From Gallalistipes aquisgranensis (lineage in GTDB: Bacteria > Bacteroidota > Bacteroidia > Bacteroidales > Rikenellaceae), in NCBI RefSeq assembly GCF_014982715.1, contig NZ_JADCJY010000001.1, forward strand, positions 806,001 through 870,000: 64,000 nucleotides of DNA, given 5' to 3'. Shown here piece after piece: positions 62,211-64,000 of the stretch. Each line of letters starts with the position of its first letter. The stretch's first letter is position 1. The position numbers and the translations under genes are program-made. The notes under the pieces were generated by a model. It was not told the origin of the DNA. It saw nothing but the letters and a program-made list of their open reading frames with translations, and made no database searches.

Positions 62211-63737
62211 ATGAAACAGAAAGTTTTGCTGATGATCTTGGATGGCTGGGGCAAGGGCAATCACGGTAAAGGCGATGTGGTCTTTTCTGCTCATCCGGAA
62301 TACATCAACGGTTTGGAAGCGAAATTTCCGCATGCGCAGTTGCTCACCGATGGTGAGAACGTAGGGTTGCCCGAAGGCCAAATGGGCAACTCGGAAGTGG
62401 GACACCTCAATATCGGAGCCGGACGGGTAGTTTATCAGGACCTGGTGAAGATCAACCGGGCCTGTCGGGACAATTCGATCCTGAAAAATCCGGAAATCGA
62501 GAAAGCGTTCGCATACGCGAAAGAGAACGGCAAACAGGTGCATTTCATGGGGCTCGTTTCGGACGGAGGCGTGCACAGTTCTTTGGAACATCTGTTCAAA
62601 CTGTGCGATATTTCGAAAGAGTACGATCTCGGAGACAGGACGTTCGTGCATTGCTTTATGGACGGCCGTGATACGGACCCTCGCAGTGGGAAGGGGTACA
62701 TCGAACAGTTAGAGGCTCACATGGCTGTTTCTGCAGGGCGTATCGCATCGGTGATCGGACGTTATTATGCGATGGACCGGGATAAACGCTGGGAGCGGGT
62801 GAAAGAGGCATACGATCTGTTGGTGAACGGTGTAGGTGAGCCGGCAACGGCTGCCGCTACTGCGGTACAGAAATCTTACGACGAAGGTGTGACCGACGAG
62901 TTTATCAAACCGATCGTAGTGGTCGGAGCGGATGGAAAACCGGTCGGAACCATTCAGTCTGGCGATCTGGTGATTTTTTTCAATTTCCGGAACGACCGGG
63001 CCAAGGAACTGACGATCGTGCTGACTCAGGAGGATATGCCCGATGCGGGAATGCATACGCTTCCACTTTATTATTGTACGATGACCCCTTACGATGCCAA
63101 GTTTCAGGGGCTTCATATCCTGTTCGACAAAGAAAATGTTCAGAATACGATCGGAGAATATGTCTCGAAACAGGGTCTCAAGCAGTTGCGCATTGCGGAA
63201 ACCGAAAAGTATGCCCATGTCACTTTCTTTTTGAACGGAGGCCGTGAAGAGAAGTTCGAGGGTGAAGAGCGTATTTTGATAGCCTCTCCTAAAGTGGCGA
63301 CATACGATCTGAAGCCGGAAATGAGTGCTTATGAAGTGAAAGACGCCCTCGTGGAGGTTCTGGGAACGAAGAAATTCGATTTCATCGCGCTGAATTTTGC
63401 GAACGGAGATATGGTGGGGCATACGGGAGTGTATGACGCGATCGTGAAAGCGGTGAAAGCGGTGGATGCGTGTGTGAAGGATGTGGTGGAGGCTGCTCGG
63501 ACGAACGGTTACGAGGTGGTTATCATTGCGGATCATGGGAATGCCGACAATGCCATCAATCCGGATGGTTCTCCCAATACGGCCCATTCGCTCAATCCCG
63601 TGCCCATTATCGTCGTGTCGGACCGGGTGAAAAGCGTGAAAAACGGAGTGTTGGCCGACGTGGCTCCTACGGTATTGAAATTGATGGGGCTTTCTCAGCC
63701 GGCCGAAATGACGGGACAGGCGCTGGTCGAATTGTAA
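62211..63737 (+). CDS. gpmI: 2,3-bisphosphoglycerate-independent phosphoglycerate mutase
   Basis: A 508-residue glycolytic enzyme interconverting 3- and 2-phosphoglycerate through a phosphoserine and two metal ions. The phosphorylated serine is S61 in [14 protein letters not shown]. Metal ligands are visible in MILDGWG (Asp 11), [22 protein letters not shown] and [10 protein letters not shown]. Length matches the family (about 510). It is probably co-transcribed with alaS. The last six codons including the stop are duplicated immediately downstream, giving a second in-frame copy ending in TAA. Confidence 0.96.
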   Translation: MKQKVLLMILDGWGKGNHGKGDVVFSAHPEYINGLEAKFPHAQLLTDGENVGLPEGQMGNSEVGHLNIGAGRVVYQDLVKINRACRDNSILKNPEIEKAFAYAKENGKQVHFMGLVSDGGVHSSLEHLFKLCDISKEYDLGDRTFVHCFMDGRDTDPRSGKGYIEQLEAHMAVSAGRIASVIGRYYAMDRDKRWERVKEAYDLLVNGVGEPATAAATAVQKSYDEGVTDEFIKPIVVVGADGKPVGTIQSGDLVIFFNFRNDRAKELTIVLTQEDMPDAGMHTLPLYYCTMTPYDAKFQGLHILFDKENVQNTIGEYVSKQGLKQLRIAETEKYAHVTFFLNGGREEKFEGEERILIASPKVATYDLKPEMSAYEVKDALVEVLGTKKFDFIALNFANGDMVGHTGVYDAIVKAVKAVDACVKDVVEAARTNGYEVVIIADHGNADNAINPDGSPNTAHSLNPVPIIVVSDRVKSVKNGVLADVAPTVLKLMGLSQPAEMTGQALVEL

Positions 63738-63755
63738 GCGCTGGTCGAGCCGTAA
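63720..63755 (+). repeat. 18-bp tandem duplication over the gpmI stop codon
   Basis: GCGCTGGTCGAATTGTAA (63720-63737) is followed at once by GCGCTGGTCGAGCCGTAA (63738-63755), differing at three bases. Both copies are in frame and each ends in TAA, so the second encodes ALVEP after the real stop. Confidence 0.85.
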
Positions 63756-63757
63756 AG

Positions 63758-63804
63758 AACGATAAAACGGGAATGTCTCAAACATTCCCGTTTTATCGTT
63801 TTAT
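63758..63804. terminator. Bidirectional terminator between gpmI and the dehydrogenase gene
   Basis: A perfect 19-bp inverted repeat (63758-63776 with 63782-63800) around a 5-base loop contains AAAACGGG/CCCGTTTT. It separates two convergent genes and has T-rich sequence on its plus-strand side. Confidence 0.8.
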
Positions 63805-63847
63805 TGAAGCGAATGGTTCAATGAACCGGAAGTTTTACGGTCAGGGA

Positions 63848-64000
63848 CTATTGATCGTCCGTCCGGTCAGCGATGAACCGGCTGATGTTTTCGGCGACCT
63901 TGTCGATCAGGTAGACCAGCGCTTCCTCGGAGGACCATGCCGAGTGCGGGCTGAGAATCAGTTTGTTCGGGTCTTCGATATGCAGCAGAGGATTGTCGGC
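63848..64000 (-). CDS. D-2-hydroxyacid dehydrogenase (C-terminal 50 residues, rest outside window)
   Basis: Only the end of this NAD(P)-dependent dehydrogenase gene is in the window: 50 codons and a TAG stop at 63848-63850. The visible sequence includes DNPLLHIED, LILSPHSAWSSEEAL and LIDKVAENISRFI, the C-terminal pattern of the formate/glycerate dehydrogenase family, with the catalytic His in SPHSAW. Which member it is (glycerate, lactate or hydroxypyruvate reductase) cannot be told from this piece. It is convergent with gpmI across a perfect hairpin. Confidence 0.85.
   Translation of the reverse strand, partial: ADNPLLHIEDPNKLILSPHSAWSSEEALVYLIDKVAENISRFIADRTDDQ

Noticed and set aside
1-64000. 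tRNA, rRNA, CRISPR, insertion sequence or prophage content
   Set aside because: Reading both strands I found no T-loop consensus, direct-repeat arrays, transposase motifs or phage structural genes.

Overview
The window reads as an ordinary chromosomal stretch of a Bacteroidota bacterium of moderately high GC, most like a gut Bacteroidales of the Alistipes/Rikenellaceae type. The lineage is inferred from the gene families and promoters; no rRNA is present. Supporting signs: many intergenic regions carry the Bacteroidota promoter (-7 box TAnnTTTG, often with TTTG or TTG 19-21 bases upstream) and no strong Shine-Dalgarno sequences. Complex I has a fused NuoCD and no NuoE, F or G. Other typical families are type III glutamine synthetase, a GIN-domain protein, surface lipoproteins with DUF5689-like domains, a CCDC81-type HU domain and TonB-type outer-membrane proteins.

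Layout. 1-6.4 kb (minus strand): an ABC-F ATPase cut by the window edge, then, reading upstream, a DUF169 protein, a short-chain dehydrogenase, a B12-binding-type radical SAM protein and a PhnP-like metallo-beta-lactamase hydrolase in a tight run behind one clear promoter, then xanthine phosphoribosyltransferase. 6.5-11.9 kb: a DEAD-box RNA helicase, a POT peptide transporter and a glycogen branching enzyme. 11.9-22.5 kb: a small membrane-anchored protein of unknown function, then an eleven-subunit, ten-gene complex I operon (nuoA-B-CD-H-I-J-K-L-M-N) with a 200-base structured-looking gap where nuoEFG would lie. 22.5-29 kb: panB, a SpoU/TrmH rRNA/tRNA methyltransferase, a K+-dependent membrane pyrophosphatase, an outer-envelope protein and an arginine-decarboxylase-type PLP enzyme. 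29-32.7 kb: an HU-like membrane protein, then a sigma-54 activator without receiver domain, LptE, a TPR-like protein and SecG.

32.8-39 kb is the most system-like part: a TonB-dependent-receptor-like barrel, two DUF5689-like lipoproteins overlapping in one operon, obgE on the other strand, and a membrane-anchored NUC1-family nuclease whose promoter is back-to-back with that of obgE. I infer a possible nucleic-acid capture and uptake locus. 39-46.7 kb: a second outer-membrane barrel protein, era, a MATE transporter, and the translation genes rplM-rpsI-rpsB-tsf with a structured leader before rpsB. 46.8-55.2 kb: a GH28 glycosidase, and AddA-like and AddB-like helicase/nuclease genes transcribed divergently with a GIN-domain protein gene between them. 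55.2-64 kb: glutamine synthetase III, two tandem M23 peptidases, alaS-gpmI, and the 3' end of a D-2-hydroxyacid dehydrogenase gene.

I found no tRNA or rRNA genes, CRISPR arrays, insertion sequences, phage genes or clear islands. Most of the window is housekeeping. The candidates for undescribed biology are the receptor/DUF5689/nuclease locus, the radical SAM operon and two untranslated leaders (before nuoH and rpsB) that partly resemble cobalamin-riboswitch core motifs.
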